Assembly (NCBI GenBank): GCA_025149285.1
Contig: CP102274.1
Coordinates: forward strand, 4,614,001-4,678,000
From: Hungatella hathewayi
GTDB taxonomy: Bacteria; Bacillota; Clostridia; Lachnospirales; Lachnospiraceae
DNA: 64,000 bases
Direction: 5' to 3'
Shown here: piece by piece, positions 34,457 to 43,471 of the stretch
How the letters are laid out: the number at the start of each line of letters is the position of its first letter
Position numbering within the stretch: position 1 is the stretch's first letter
The notes under the pieces: generated by a model
Database searches by the model: none
What the model was told of the DNA's origin: nothing
What the model saw: only the letters and a program-made list of their open reading frames with translations
Translations under genes and position numbers: made by a program

Positions 34457-36532
34457 TTAATCCAGGTACCGGACTGCAAACACCGCCCCCGCTTCGCCTG
34501 CCAGTACTACCCTGCCATCCTCCGGGAGATAGAAGGGGCGGTCCTTCTCCAGTGTCCACGAACTCGACACGCACTTCATCTCGCGGCCGCTGTGGTCATA
34601 TAGATACCAGGCGCCGTTCTCCGGCTTTTCAATCAGAACCCGGCGATTCTGATTCACGTCTCCGGTAGTGAGCCAGACCGCCTCCCCGGCCGCTCCGAGT
34701 GTCACTTCACAAGTGCTGCCGGGAAACGCTTCCGCGTCTTCTGCCGCCATATACCGGAAACTGCCCGATTCCAGGATCTGTTTCCCATTCTCCTCCTTCC
34801 GCGTGTAATCATTTAAATCGCGGCCTGCCTGCCCCGGAACCTCCGTGAAGAAGTCCGCATGGGTCTCATCCGAGACCACAGCCATCCGCAGTTCCAGGTT
34901 CTCAAAAGAAAGAATTCCTTCCGGTTCATCCAGCAGCAGCGGTTTTACCATAAACCGTTTCAGCCAGGCAGCAGAATCGTATTTTTCACTTATCAGATAG
35001 TATTCCTGACCATCCAGCTCCTTCCAGGCTGATACCGCTGCCTCTGATGGCACATTCCCGGTATAGCGGGTTCCGACGGGCAGATATGTCGCCACGCGTC
35101 CAAGCCCTGGATAGACCTCCATGCTTTCCGCCATCAAATACTCTCTTCCCTGCTTTCCTTTCTGGAAGCTCAGCCTGGTCCGGCCGATCCGGCCACCGCT
35201 TCCCTTTGACAGTTCTCCCGATGCGCTGATATAATTCCCGTCCGTAGAATAAAATCCGCCGTCCGTTCCAGGCTGATAGACCTGCTCTCTCCGCCGCCCG
35301 CTCCCCTCGGATGCAATCGTCATCTTCCCGTCACCGGAGACGGAAAGCTTTAACAGATCACTGCCGGCGTACCATCCGGAACGCTCCGCGATATCGGCAG
35401 GTACCGTCATTCCTGCAGATACCTCTGTTTCCGCAGATACCGCCGGGTCCGTGTCTTTTCCCTTTCTTACGTCCGCTTCCCAGCTTACGTTCTCTTCCTC
35501 TTCCCGCTCAATTCTTCCGATCTCGTCCAAATACGTCATCACAATCTCCTGCACCGCCAGCTGGTTCAATGTGCTGGAGCCGCCGCTGGTTAACACGGCA
35601 CAGGAAATCTGTTCCTCCGGAAGAACCGTCAGGCTGCCGTGATAGAAGTTCGTATCGCCGCCTTTAACAAGGGCCTTTATCCCATAGCGGCTGAATGGAT
35701 ACGTCTCCACGCTGTCCCAGCCAAGCCCATAGGATAAGGTCGTATCGCAGCCATTCGGATTGATCTCCTCATGATAACGGCTGGTTTCCATGGCAGTCAG
35801 CGCTCCGTCGGACAGCAGCCTGGCATTGCCGCTTCTGTTCCTCATAAAAATTTCCGAAAAACGGCACAGGTCCATGGCAGTCGCGTAAATGCCGCCGCTG
35901 CCGATCACATTGGCGTTTTCCGCCGGAAGCTCCCCGCCGCTCCCTGCATCGTATATCTTCGCCAGGCGGCCTGACAGATTACTGCTCTGAGGCGTTTTAA
36001 ACTGTGTCAGACCAAGCTGATCCGCAAATTCCTGTTCCACGTATTCCGTAAAGCTGAGTCCCGTCACCCGCTCTGTCAAAATCTCCGCCAGTGTAAAACC
36101 ATCGTTGCAGTACACCTGGATCTCCCCCGGATCGGACTTCAGACGCTGTTTCTTCAGCCGCTCCAGCAGCATATCGTGATTTTCCGTATCGTTGTCTCCC
36201 AGCAGCATGGCATTGTTTAACGTGCTGCCCGGAAGTCCTGAACTGTGATCCAGAAGCATCTCCGGCGTGATCCGGCGATACCGTTCATCCGCCATCTCAA
36301 ACTCCGGAATGTATGTGGTAAGGGGCTTCTTTATATCAATCAATCCCTCATCCTCCAGTTTCATGACTGCTGCCGCGGTCACCACCTTGCTGGTGGAACC
36401 GATCCCGTACATGAGCGGCTCTGCCGGTGCCGTCTCTTTCGCCAGGCAGGTCATCTGTCCCCAGCCCGCCATTCCTGAACATACCGCTGCCGCTGTCAGT
36501 GCCGCAGTGATATAGCGCCATCTTTTCTTCAT
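34457..36532 (-). CDS. Secreted serine hydrolase, beta-lactamase/class C family with shortened N terminus
   Basis: Extracytoplasmic penicillin-binding-like hydrolase, about 691 residues from MKKRWRYITAALTAAAVCSG (GGAGG 10 nt upstream). Residues 1-33 are a signal peptide. The SxxK motif (GIGSTSK, Ser46-Lys49) comes only about 12 residues after the mature start. In most class C relatives 40 or more residues (first beta strands) precede it, so the fold seems N-terminally shortened. The YxN motif is YCNDGF; the third motif region is KGGDTNFYHGSLTVLPEEQ. A C-terminal beta-rich half of about 300 residues follows. It overlaps the permease stop and is the last gene of the ABC operon. The activity (D-Ala or peptide hydrolysis) is unknown. 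Confidence 0.82.
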   Translation of the reverse strand: MKKRWRYITAALTAAAVCSGMAGWGQMTCLAKETAPAEPLMYGIGSTSKVVTAAAVMKLEDEGLIDIKKPLTTYIPEFEMADERYRRITPEMLLDHSSGLPGSTLNNAMLLGDNDTENHDMLLERLKKQRLKSDPGEIQVYCNDGFTLAEILTERVTGLSFTEYVEQEFADQLGLTQFKTPQSSNLSGRLAKIYDAGSGGELPAENANVIGSGGIYATAMDLCRFSEIFMRNRSGNARLLSDGALTAMETSRYHEEINPNGCDTTLSYGLGWDSVETYPFSRYGIKALVKGGDTNFYHGSLTVLPEEQISCAVLTSGGSSTLNQLAVQEIVMTYLDEIGRIEREEEENVSWEADVRKGKDTDPAVSAETEVSAGMTVPADIAERSGWYAGSDLLKLSVSGDGKMTIASEGSGRRREQVYQPGTDGGFYSTDGNYISASGELSKGSGGRIGRTRLSFQKGKQGREYLMAESMEVYPGLGRVATYLPVGTRYTGNVPSEAAVSAWKELDGQEYYLISEKYDSAAWLKRFMVKPLLLDEPEGILSFENLELRMAVVSDETHADFFTEVPGQAGRDLNDYTRKEENGKQILESGSFRYMAAEDAEAFPGSTCEVTLGAAGEAVWLTTGDVNQNRRVLIEKPENGAWYLYDHSGREMKCVSSSWTLEKDRPFYLPEDGRVVLAGEAGAVFAVRYLD

Positions 36533-36537
36533 CCTCA

Positions 36538-39090
36538 TCATTCCTCCGTCAACAATCCATATACCGTAATCCCTCTGATCTTTCCCGCCAGCACCATGGA
36601 AACCGCAAATGCGAATGCCACCAGCGCAAGGGCCATAAGAAGAATCAGCCACGGCTCAACCACAAAATTCATCTCTGAAACTCCCAGCCGCTCAAACAAA
36701 AGACTGGCCATACGATTCACCGACAGACATGCCGCCGCGGAACCAGCAAACGTTCCGCCAATGGAGGCCGGCAGAAAACTTATGGCGATCTGTTCCATCA
36801 GCTGTCTGTCCGTGTAGCCCAGAGCCTTGTAGATACCGAATTCCCCTCTCCGCCTCGTCAGCATTGATTTAATCACCATATAGAGCACCAGCACCACGAG
36901 AAGCACCGTTCCCGTAATAATGAGGGCCGCCATCATACGTGTTGAATCGGCGATACTGTCCACATTGGTCACAAAGAGCCTCCTGTTGTTTTCAATCCGG
37001 TCTATCTCATAATCATTCGTGTCGCCGCTTAAGACGATTTCACCGTCTGCCATCAGGGCATACTGGGCGCTGTCCACACCGTACATGGAAATGAGGGCGG
37101 TAAGTTTCTCCTCCGCCTTTCGCCTGGCCGCAGCCAGCGCCTCCTCCCTGCCCGGTTTCGCATTTGTATCTGTCTTGGTCTCCTCCGCGCCAGACTCTCT
37201 GACTGCGTCATTCACTGACGGAGAAAGCACACGGAACTTCTGCTCCATGGCGGCGATAACCGTATCGATATCCAGCCCCGGCTCTAAGTACACCTGAATC
37301 GAACTCTTCTCGTAGTACGGTTCCACCCTTAAAAGTCCTGTCTCATGGATAAAGCAGATGCGGCCGAAATTATTCATGGTCTGAGTCAGCCCGCAGATCA
37401 CATATTCCGAGGAAACCCCGTTGGCTGACACCGTAATGGTATCCCCGATCTTCTTTCCCCAGCTCCTGGCGAGCAGCCCTGTGATTACGATCTCGTTATC
37501 GTATTCCGGAAAATCCCCCTCATAGACTTCTACCAGTTCCAGTTTGCCGAAATCATCCGACACGTAACAGCTTAACAGTTCGCCCTCCACGGTCAGGGAT
37601 TCCATCTCATAGAGACTCACCTTCCTGACCCCTTCCATGGCGCCCACCTTTTCAGACAATTCTTCATAATTCTCATGAGGCGCCTTATAGACCATGATGT
37701 CACTGATCTCATATCCGGTCAGCTTAAGCACCAGATCGTCGTTGATTCCCATATTCCACCAGGTGATGATGGAAAACGCGCTGGCAAATGCAATCCCGGC
37801 AAATATCACACCGACCATGAGAATCATTTTCCGGTGAAAGGCCATGCTCTTTAATCCCAGCACCATGGACAGAGAGCCTCTCGTCCGTTCCAGCGGGAAA
37901 TACTCCTTTTTAAAGCTGTGGGATTTGATGCCTCCCCGCAGCGCCTCCACAGGCAGAATTCTGGCAGCCGCTGCCGCGGAGCGCCATGCCACAAACACAA
38001 CCACAGCCATGATAACGGCCGCGCTGATCATATCGAATCCGATATGACCGCCGCTTCTCCAGGTAACGCCCACAGAGCTGGTGATCAGCCCGCCCAGAGC
38101 CGCAATGATCCCGTAGGAAAGCGCAATGCCCAGGCAGGTTCCCAGAATCCCAATGATAACAAACTCCAGCACCACAGACCACCGGATCTGCCTGCCGGTA
38201 TATCCCACAGCCCCCAGTGCCCCGATGTTGCGCATCTGGGAATCGATATGGTTGGAGATCCGGAACTTCATCACGATCAGGGCAACCAGGACCATTAAAA
38301 ACGAGAATACAAACAGCACCGCCGAAATAATGGTGACCACCATGGTGGTACCGTTTCTCATATCATCAATGGTGATTTCCATGGCATTTGCCTCCATGGA
38401 GATCGCTTCTATATTTACATCCGTACTGTTCTTAAAATCCGCTGTTAATCCCTTTAAATCCGCCTGATCCTTCAGCCGCACAAGAAGAATATATCCGCCG
38501 CCCTGCTGTTCGTACAGTTTTTCATACGCCTTCTCCGGCATATAGAAATTCACCATGCTGCTGACCGAGGAGTGAAGCCATGTGGACTGTGTGAAGCCCG
38601 CTATGCGGAAATGGTAATCTTTTTTATTATAATTCAGGATCAGCTCATCCCCCAGTCCATATCCTAAGTCCTTCATAAACACCGGCATATAAACCGCCTC
38701 ATCCTCGGGAACCTCCGTCTGTTCCGCCACAAAGTAACCGCTTATCTTCCTGTTGATATCCATATTCAAAAAGTTGGCAGTGATAATGCCTCCTTCCGGG
38801 AAAGAGGCCATCTGCATCAGAACAGCATCCTCCGTCTCTGCCGTCTCCACCCTCGGATCCTGCAAAAAGAAATCCAGATATTCTTCCCGGTACTCATTTC
38901 CCGTAAACCGGACCATATAATGGGCTCCGTTCAGCCGGTCATTTTCCATGTCGTAAAAACGGTTGATCCCAGCCAGCAGTGTAAGACCTACGTTAAAGAT
39001 CGCTACAGCCAGCAATATAAGAACGCCCATGGAAACCGCCACGCCCTTTTTCTTTTTGATATTTGCCATGGCAATCATAAAAACCGGCAT
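36538..39090 (-). CDS. ABC transporter permease with two FtsX domains
   Basis: Membrane protein of 850 residues. TM1 is near 15-38, then an extracytoplasmic domain to about 250; three TM segments (about 255-375, VVTIISAVLFVFSFLMVLVA); a further TM near 425-445; a second large extracytoplasmic domain; and C-terminal TMs (about 705-840, MAALIITGTVLLVVLVLYMV). Two FtsX/MacB-like cores are recognisable (NIGALGAVGYTGRQIRWSVV; GEFGIYKALGYTDRQLMEQI). It starts 1 nt after the ATPase stop. Such permeases usually move peptides or lipids, or signal cell-envelope stress, rather than import sugars. The co-transcribed serine hydrolase suggests a cell-surface role. Confidence 0.9.
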   Translation of the reverse strand: MPVFMIAMANIKKKKGVAVSMGVLILLAVAIFNVGLTLLAGINRFYDMENDRLNGAHYMVRFTGNEYREEYLDFFLQDPRVETAETEDAVLMQMASFPEGGIITANFLNMDINRKISGYFVAEQTEVPEDEAVYMPVFMKDLGYGLGDELILNYNKKDYHFRIAGFTQSTWLHSSVSSMVNFYMPEKAYEKLYEQQGGGYILLVRLKDQADLKGLTADFKNSTDVNIEAISMEANAMEITIDDMRNGTTMVVTIISAVLFVFSFLMVLVALIVMKFRISNHIDSQMRNIGALGAVGYTGRQIRWSVVLEFVIIGILGTCLGIALSYGIIAALGGLITSSVGVTWRSGGHIGFDMISAAVIMAVVVFVAWRSAAAAARILPVEALRGGIKSHSFKKEYFPLERTRGSLSMVLGLKSMAFHRKMILMVGVIFAGIAFASAFSIITWWNMGINDDLVLKLTGYEISDIMVYKAPHENYEELSEKVGAMEGVRKVSLYEMESLTVEGELLSCYVSDDFGKLELVEVYEGDFPEYDNEIVITGLLARSWGKKIGDTITVSANGVSSEYVICGLTQTMNNFGRICFIHETGLLRVEPYYEKSSIQVYLEPGLDIDTVIAAMEQKFRVLSPSVNDAVRESGAEETKTDTNAKPGREEALAAARRKAEEKLTALISMYGVDSAQYALMADGEIVLSGDTNDYEIDRIENNRRLFVTNVDSIADSTRMMAALIITGTVLLVVLVLYMVIKSMLTRRRGEFGIYKALGYTDRQLMEQIAISFLPASIGGTFAGSAAACLSVNRMASLLFERLGVSEMNFVVEPWLILLMALALVAFAFAVSMVLAGKIRGITVYGLLTEE

Positions 39091-39091
39091 G

Positions 39092-39850
39092 TTACCACCC
39101 CATTTCCGTTAAAAATGCACTCAGCTTCTCGTGGCGCGCCGTATCAGCGGTGGCATACGTTCCCAGCCGGCACTCGCCGCAGATCATACCGTCTTTCAAA
39201 TAGACCACCCGGTCCGCCCGCCTTGCTGTCTTTACGTCGTGAGTGACGACAACGATGCTCTGGCCCTTTTGATTCACCTCGGTCAGGGTATTTAGCACCT
39301 GCTCTCCAAAAGCGGAATTTAAGGCTCCTGTGGGCTCATCCGCAAATATCACTGCCGGCTCATTGATCAGCGCTCTCACGATCCCCACCCGCTGGGCCTC
39401 GCCGCCGGACAGCTGGGCCGGAAACTTCCCCCAGTCCTCTTTTTGAATCCCGACTTCCTCCAACAGCTTCTTTGCCCTGGCTGCAACCGCCCTTTTATCC
39501 CTGGACACCAGGAGCCCGCAGGCCAGCACATTGTCCAGGACGCTCATTTGATCCAGCAGATGAATCTGCTGAAACACAAAACCGCAGTTTTTCCTGCGGA
39601 ACACTGCCATATCACTGATTCCCAGGTGGTTAATCTTCACCTCTCCGTACATGACCTCTCCCAGCGTCGGCTTATCCATCCCTGACAGCGCGTAAAGCAG
39701 TGTGGACTTACCGGAGCCGGAAGCCCCCATAATCACGGTAAAATCTCCTTTATAAATGCTTAGATCCAGATTTTTAAGCACATGCTGCTGCCTCCCGGCA
39801 CTGGAAAAGCTCTTGCATAATTTATCTGTCTGAATAACCACTTCTTTCAT
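39092..39850 (-). CDS. ABC transporter ATP-binding protein (MacB/LolD/BceA type)
   Basis: Cytoplasmic ATPase of 252 residues; GGGAG precedes the ATG. Walker A is GASGSGKST (near 40-48), the Q loop is in CGFVFQQIHLL, the signature is LSGGEAQRVGIVRALI, and Walker B is VIFADEPTGAL followed by the H-loop VVVTHD. It powers the FtsX-type permease downstream. It is first in a three-gene minus-strand operon (ATPase, permease, serine hydrolase), divergent from a dual-MerR regulator. Confidence 0.94.
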   Translation of the reverse strand: MKEVVIQTDKLCKSFSSAGRQQHVLKNLDLSIYKGDFTVIMGASGSGKSTLLYALSGMDKPTLGEVMYGEVKINHLGISDMAVFRRKNCGFVFQQIHLLDQMSVLDNVLACGLLVSRDKRAVAARAKKLLEEVGIQKEDWGKFPAQLSGGEAQRVGIVRALINEPAVIFADEPTGALNSAFGEQVLNTLTEVNQKGQSIVVVTHDVKTARRADRVVYLKDGMICGECRLGTYATADTARHEKLSAFLTEMGW

Positions 39851-39973
39851 GGTCTGTCTCCCTTCTATTGCCGCCGGCCATTATCATTCTGACCGTTTTC
39901 TCCAATATCACCATTATAAATGGCCGCCGGGTAAAAGTCCTTAGAAAACTGCTGTCAAATTCTTATCAGTTTC

Positions 39974-40002
39974 TTAACTGAATCATAATTCTGTGATAAA
40001 CT
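39974..40002 (+). promoter_or_regulatory. Possible promoter of the dual-MerR gene
   Basis: TTAACT (39974-39979), 17-bp spacer, TAAACT (39997-40002), about 110 nt before the ATG at 40113. The -35 is weak. The minus strand carries TATAAT at 39913-39918 for the ABC operon, inside an imperfect inverted repeat (GGCCATT/AATGGCC). Confidence 0.4.
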
Positions 40003-40112
40003 GGAAAAAACAGATTTGCAGAAAGCATGCGGCGGTATGTGATGGCAGAACCCTCCATTATAACACCAGGCTTTCCGGTTATGATAAGATAGAGAAGCTG
40101 GAGGCATCAGAC

Positions 40113-40904
40113 ATGAAAAATACTTACTCTACTTCCGATGTGGCAAAGCTGATCGGAATTCACCCTAACACAGTACGGCTCTATGAGGATCTGGGTCTGA
40201 TTACAAGACCGGAACGGAAAGAGAACGGCTACCGGATCTTTACGGACTTCCATCTGATCCAGTTTCGGATTGCCCGCCTGGCCTTTCAGGTTGAAGTCCT
40301 TCAGAACGGCCTGCGGACGCAGGCGGCGGCCATCGCAAAGACCTGTGCGTCCGGCGACATCGACGGTGCTCTGCTCTTAACCGACCGTTATATCAGACAA
40401 ATCGGAGAAGAAAGCCAGAATGCGGAGACCGCCATACAGATCGCCGGACAGATTATATCCGGTCAGACTCATTTTGCCAATCCCCTGCTCCTTACCAGAA
40501 AACAGACTGCCGCTTACTTACACATTACCGTGGATACGCTGAGAAACTGGGAGCGCAACGGGCTTCTGGTGGAAAAGAGAATGCAGGACGGCCGCCGCGT
40601 CTACACCTCCCGGGATCTGGAACAGCTGATTATCATCAGGTCTCTGCGCTGCGCCAACTACTCCCTTGCCTCTATCCTGCGCATGCTTCATGCGCTGTCC
40701 CTCAATCCGGAGGCCAGCATCCGGGACGTCATCGATACTCCCCGGCCCGATGATGACATTCTGACTGCCTGCGACCACCTGTTGTCCTCCCTCGATCAGG
40801 CGGGGCAAAATGCAAAACAGATCGCCGGACTGTTATCAGAGCTTAAGAATCTGAATTCCCTTATGTTAAGCCCAGGACAGAAAGAAAGACAGGGGCCGGC
40901 GTAA
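40113..40904 (+). CDS. Regulator with two MerR-type helix-turn-helix domains
   Basis: Predicted DNA-binding protein of 263 residues starting MKNTYSTSDVAKLIGIHPNT, with GGAGG 8 nt before the ATG. Residues 3-70 are a MerR winged HTH (VRLYEDLGLI, RPERKENGYRIF). A helical linker follows, then a second MerR-like HTH at about 127-195 (LLTRKQTAAYLHITVDTLRN, WERNGLLVEKRMQDGRRVYT). The C terminus of about 65 residues is helical, without the cysteines of metal sensors or a drug-binding domain. Two MerR domains in one chain is unusual because MerR proteins normally dimerise. It is divergent from the ABC/serine-hydrolase operon, a likely target. Its stop codon lies in the loop of a terminator hairpin. 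Confidence 0.85.
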   Translation: MKNTYSTSDVAKLIGIHPNTVRLYEDLGLITRPERKENGYRIFTDFHLIQFRIARLAFQVEVLQNGLRTQAAAIAKTCASGDIDGALLLTDRYIRQIGEESQNAETAIQIAGQIISGQTHFANPLLLTRKQTAAYLHITVDTLRNWERNGLLVEKRMQDGRRVYTSRDLEQLIIIRSLRCANYSLASILRMLHALSLNPEASIRDVIDTPRPDDDILTACDHLLSSLDQAGQNAKQIAGLLSELKNLNSLMLSPGQKERQGPA

Positions 40905-40918
40905 CCGCCGCTCCTGTC
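40888..40918 (+). terminator. Hairpin at the 3' end of the dual-MerR gene
   Basis: GACAGGGGCCGGCG (40888-40901) pairs with CGCCGCTCCTGTC (40906-40918) with one bulge and one G:U; the TAA stop is in the loop. A pyrimidine-rich tract (TCCTCTTCTTCT) follows. Confidence 0.6.
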
Positions 40919-40995
40919 TCCTCTTCTTCTAATTTCCTGCGACTCCCGCCGGAAACAACGGAATGCCGTTTATTGCTCAGATATATTATTCAAAT

Positions 40996-41826
40996 TTATT
41001 TTTCAAATCTCTCTAAAAATTTCCTGGATTCCACCGCATTTTCCGGTGTACTGTCCTCGATTGTCATCTGAATGTACGGTTTTTCCTTCCGAACGAAATC
41101 CATTATCGTATCGTATTTCATGATTCCCGTCCCCGGGGCGCCCGATACGATTGTATGATCTTTCACAACGAAATCTTTCATATGCAGAACCGCAGTGTAC
41201 TCTCCCAGATCCTCAATCGCCTGAGCAAAGACAGACTCATATTCGCCGCAGTTTTCCACAGATAGAAGATTCACCGGATCCAGAATAATCTGGAGGTTGG
41301 GAGAATGGATCTCCTTTAAAACCCGCAGCGCCTGTTTTGAATCGTAGACAATATGGCTCCAAACCGGCTCAATGGCAAGAATAACACCGAATTTTTCCGC
41401 GCACTCTACCACCGGGCGGACATTGGCAATAAAGGTCTGAAGCGCCTCTTCCGTATGGCAGGCCGGTTCAAAGTGGTAATCCGCGTTGGGAGCTCCCGTC
41501 TCTGTTCCCACCACGCTGCATCCCAGAATCGAAGCAAACCGTATATGGGCAAAATACCGTTCCTGGATCTTCTTCAACTCTTCCGGATCCGGATGGGCAA
41601 GGTTTAAATAGCAGCCCAGAACCGCAATATCCACATCGTATTTTGCAAACATCTTTCTCAAATAAGCAGCATATCCGGGTGTCAGCGCCGAATTGGCCAC
41701 GGAGTGCTCCGTCACCGTCTTGGCCAGCGCCAGATGGCCGCAGGTAAACCCCTGCTCATGCGCTCTCATCACTCTCTGTTCCAGAGTTCCAGGTTCAATA
41801 TCGTGTAATCGGATTCCTATCTGCAT
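40996..41826 (-). CDS. TIM-barrel sugar isomerase/epimerase (xylose isomerase-like)
   Basis: Cytoplasmic protein of 276 residues from MQIGIRLHDIEPGTLEQRVM; AGGAGG precedes the ATG at 41826. It has the AP-endonuclease-2/xylose-isomerase-like TIM-barrel pattern with four metal ligands in usual positions: Glu in ILAIEPVWSH, Asp in IILDPVNLL, His in AVLHMKDFV, Glu in MTIEDSTPE. It is last of three genes behind the promoter at 44270-44298, after a GH28 polygalacturonase. It probably isomerises or epimerises a uronic acid or sugar from pectin breakdown. The exact reaction cannot be read from sequence; inosose dehydratase- or tagatose-epimerase-like activity is an alternative. Confidence 0.82.
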   Translation of the reverse strand: MQIGIRLHDIEPGTLEQRVMRAHEQGFTCGHLALAKTVTEHSVANSALTPGYAAYLRKMFAKYDVDIAVLGCYLNLAHPDPEELKKIQERYFAHIRFASILGCSVVGTETGAPNADYHFEPACHTEEALQTFIANVRPVVECAEKFGVILAIEPVWSHIVYDSKQALRVLKEIHSPNLQIILDPVNLLSVENCGEYESVFAQAIEDLGEYTAVLHMKDFVVKDHTIVSGAPGTGIMKYDTIMDFVRKEKPYIQMTIEDSTPENAVESRKFLERFEK

Positions 41827-41880
41827 TTTTTTCCTCCTTGTTATGAACACATCGCGTGTTCCGTTTTGCTTAAAGCACCA

Positions 41881-43434
41881 TTAAATCTCTTTAAAATGGT
41901 CAATATTACTCATAATAAACGCGTCGCCCTTCTGACCGGTAATCGTTACATTCTCACAGACCAGCGTATCTACATTCATAACCGTAAATCCCTGTCTGGA
42001 ACAGGCAGAGACGCCTTCCATCATAGCCGGAACGCCTTCCCTGGCCTGTTCTGCAAATGAAATGTCTACATTTCTCAGTTCTATCTGCCGGATCTTCTGC
42101 TCCGGCAGACCACAGAGGAACGATGCCGCCGCATGGCAGTTGGCCGCTTTGATATCGGTGAAGGAAAGATTCTGAATCTCAGGCGTCCTCTCATCTGCCG
42201 GCAAAGCCTCCCTGCACTGCACATACTCTGTCTTCCCGTCCGGATCACAAAAATAGAAACTGTTGACCACAAACGGTGTCATGACATGATCCATGACGAT
42301 ATGCTGAAAGGAAATATCAGACAGTACCGAATCTTTTCCTCTCCCGCGCCTCGTTTTCACGCGGAGCCCCCTGTCCGTATGGCGAAACAGGCAGTCCCTT
42401 ACCCGCACTGCCTTAACTCCGGCTCCAACCTCGCTTCCCACAGTAACCGCACCATGACCGTTTTCCATAAGACACTGGCGAATCTCAATATTCTCAGAAG
42501 GCGTTTTATAACGGCGTCCCATATAGATTTTCCCTGACTTTACGGCAATACAGTCATCGCCGAGGGAAAAGTGCAGTCCTGTAATCTCCACATCCTTACA
42601 GGACTCCGGGTCCAGCCCGTCCGTATTGGGCGAGTCCGCAGGATTTTCAATATCCAGATCCAAAAAGCGGAGCCCCTGACTGAAATACGGATGCAGCACC
42701 CAGGCGGGGCTGTTCTTTAAATAAAATCCCTGAAGCGTGATGTCCTTACATCTCTCCAGAAATACCATGCGCGGCCGGAAAGCCCCCCGCATCGTTCCCG
42801 CATCCTTCCACCAGTTCTCAAAGGAAGCCTGACCGTCTATCAGTCCCTCTCCATAGATTACCACATTTTCCACTTCAATTCCATTGATTATTCCGGCAAA
42901 CATGGGAAGGGGATTCCCCTCCCAGGTTCCTAAATTATAATCCTCTGTCTCATCATAGCTTTCGATCATGCCCGGTAGTCTTGGATACTTAAACCGGTCG
43001 GTATCCGCCGCCAAAATGGCTCCTGCTCCCAGCTCCAGCCTGATATGGCTTTTTAAAAACAGGCTGGTAATCCGGTATGTACCCTTCGGTATCAATACAC
43101 GCCCGTTCTTCGGACATGCCAGAATAGCCGCCTGTATAAATCCTGTATCGTCCTGTAATCCGTCTCCCTTTGCTCCGAACTCCTTCACATTGATCGTCAC
43201 AAACTCATAATCTGTGCGGAAAACAGTTCCGGCTTCTGCTCCATCCCGTTTCAGACAGACCTCATACTCCGTATCCGGCTTTAATCCGAACAGACTGAAA
43301 ATCACCCGGTTCGTCCTCTGATAAAGACTTCCGTTTACATATACTTCTCCCTGTGTATCAAACTCGAAAATCTGCCCGGCCTCAGTCTCTAATGTCGCTG
43401 ACCTGGCAGTCATACAAATCACCTTAAGCTCCAT
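41881..43434 (-). CDS. Glycoside hydrolase family 28 (polygalacturonase type)
   Basis: Pectin-cleaving hydrolase, 517 residues, no signal peptide. Residues 1-80 form a fibronectin-III-like leader (LFGLKPDTEYEVCLKRDG). From 82 on is the right-handed beta-helix. All four GH28 motifs are seen: NTDG (270-273), GDD (292-294, catalytic Asp pair), GHG (326-328) and RVKT (358-361, usually RIKT). PNTDGLDPESCKDV and VTVGSEVGAGVKAV are typical of exo-acting enzymes. Cytoplasmic location and the FN3-like leader suggest exo-polygalacturonase or rhamnogalacturonan-hydrolase action on imported fragments, giving galacturonate for uxaA/uxaB. Second gene of the operon, 38 nt after the first. Confidence 0.9.
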   Translation of the reverse strand: MELKVICMTARSATLETEAGQIFEFDTQGEVYVNGSLYQRTNRVIFSLFGLKPDTEYEVCLKRDGAEAGTVFRTDYEFVTINVKEFGAKGDGLQDDTGFIQAAILACPKNGRVLIPKGTYRITSLFLKSHIRLELGAGAILAADTDRFKYPRLPGMIESYDETEDYNLGTWEGNPLPMFAGIINGIEVENVVIYGEGLIDGQASFENWWKDAGTMRGAFRPRMVFLERCKDITLQGFYLKNSPAWVLHPYFSQGLRFLDLDIENPADSPNTDGLDPESCKDVEITGLHFSLGDDCIAVKSGKIYMGRRYKTPSENIEIRQCLMENGHGAVTVGSEVGAGVKAVRVRDCLFRHTDRGLRVKTRRGRGKDSVLSDISFQHIVMDHVMTPFVVNSFYFCDPDGKTEYVQCREALPADERTPEIQNLSFTDIKAANCHAAASFLCGLPEQKIRQIELRNVDISFAEQAREGVPAMMEGVSACSRQGFTVMNVDTLVCENVTITGQKGDAFIMSNIDHFKEI

Positions 43435-43471
43435 GTTCTTTTATCCTCACATATCAACAGATCCCATATCT

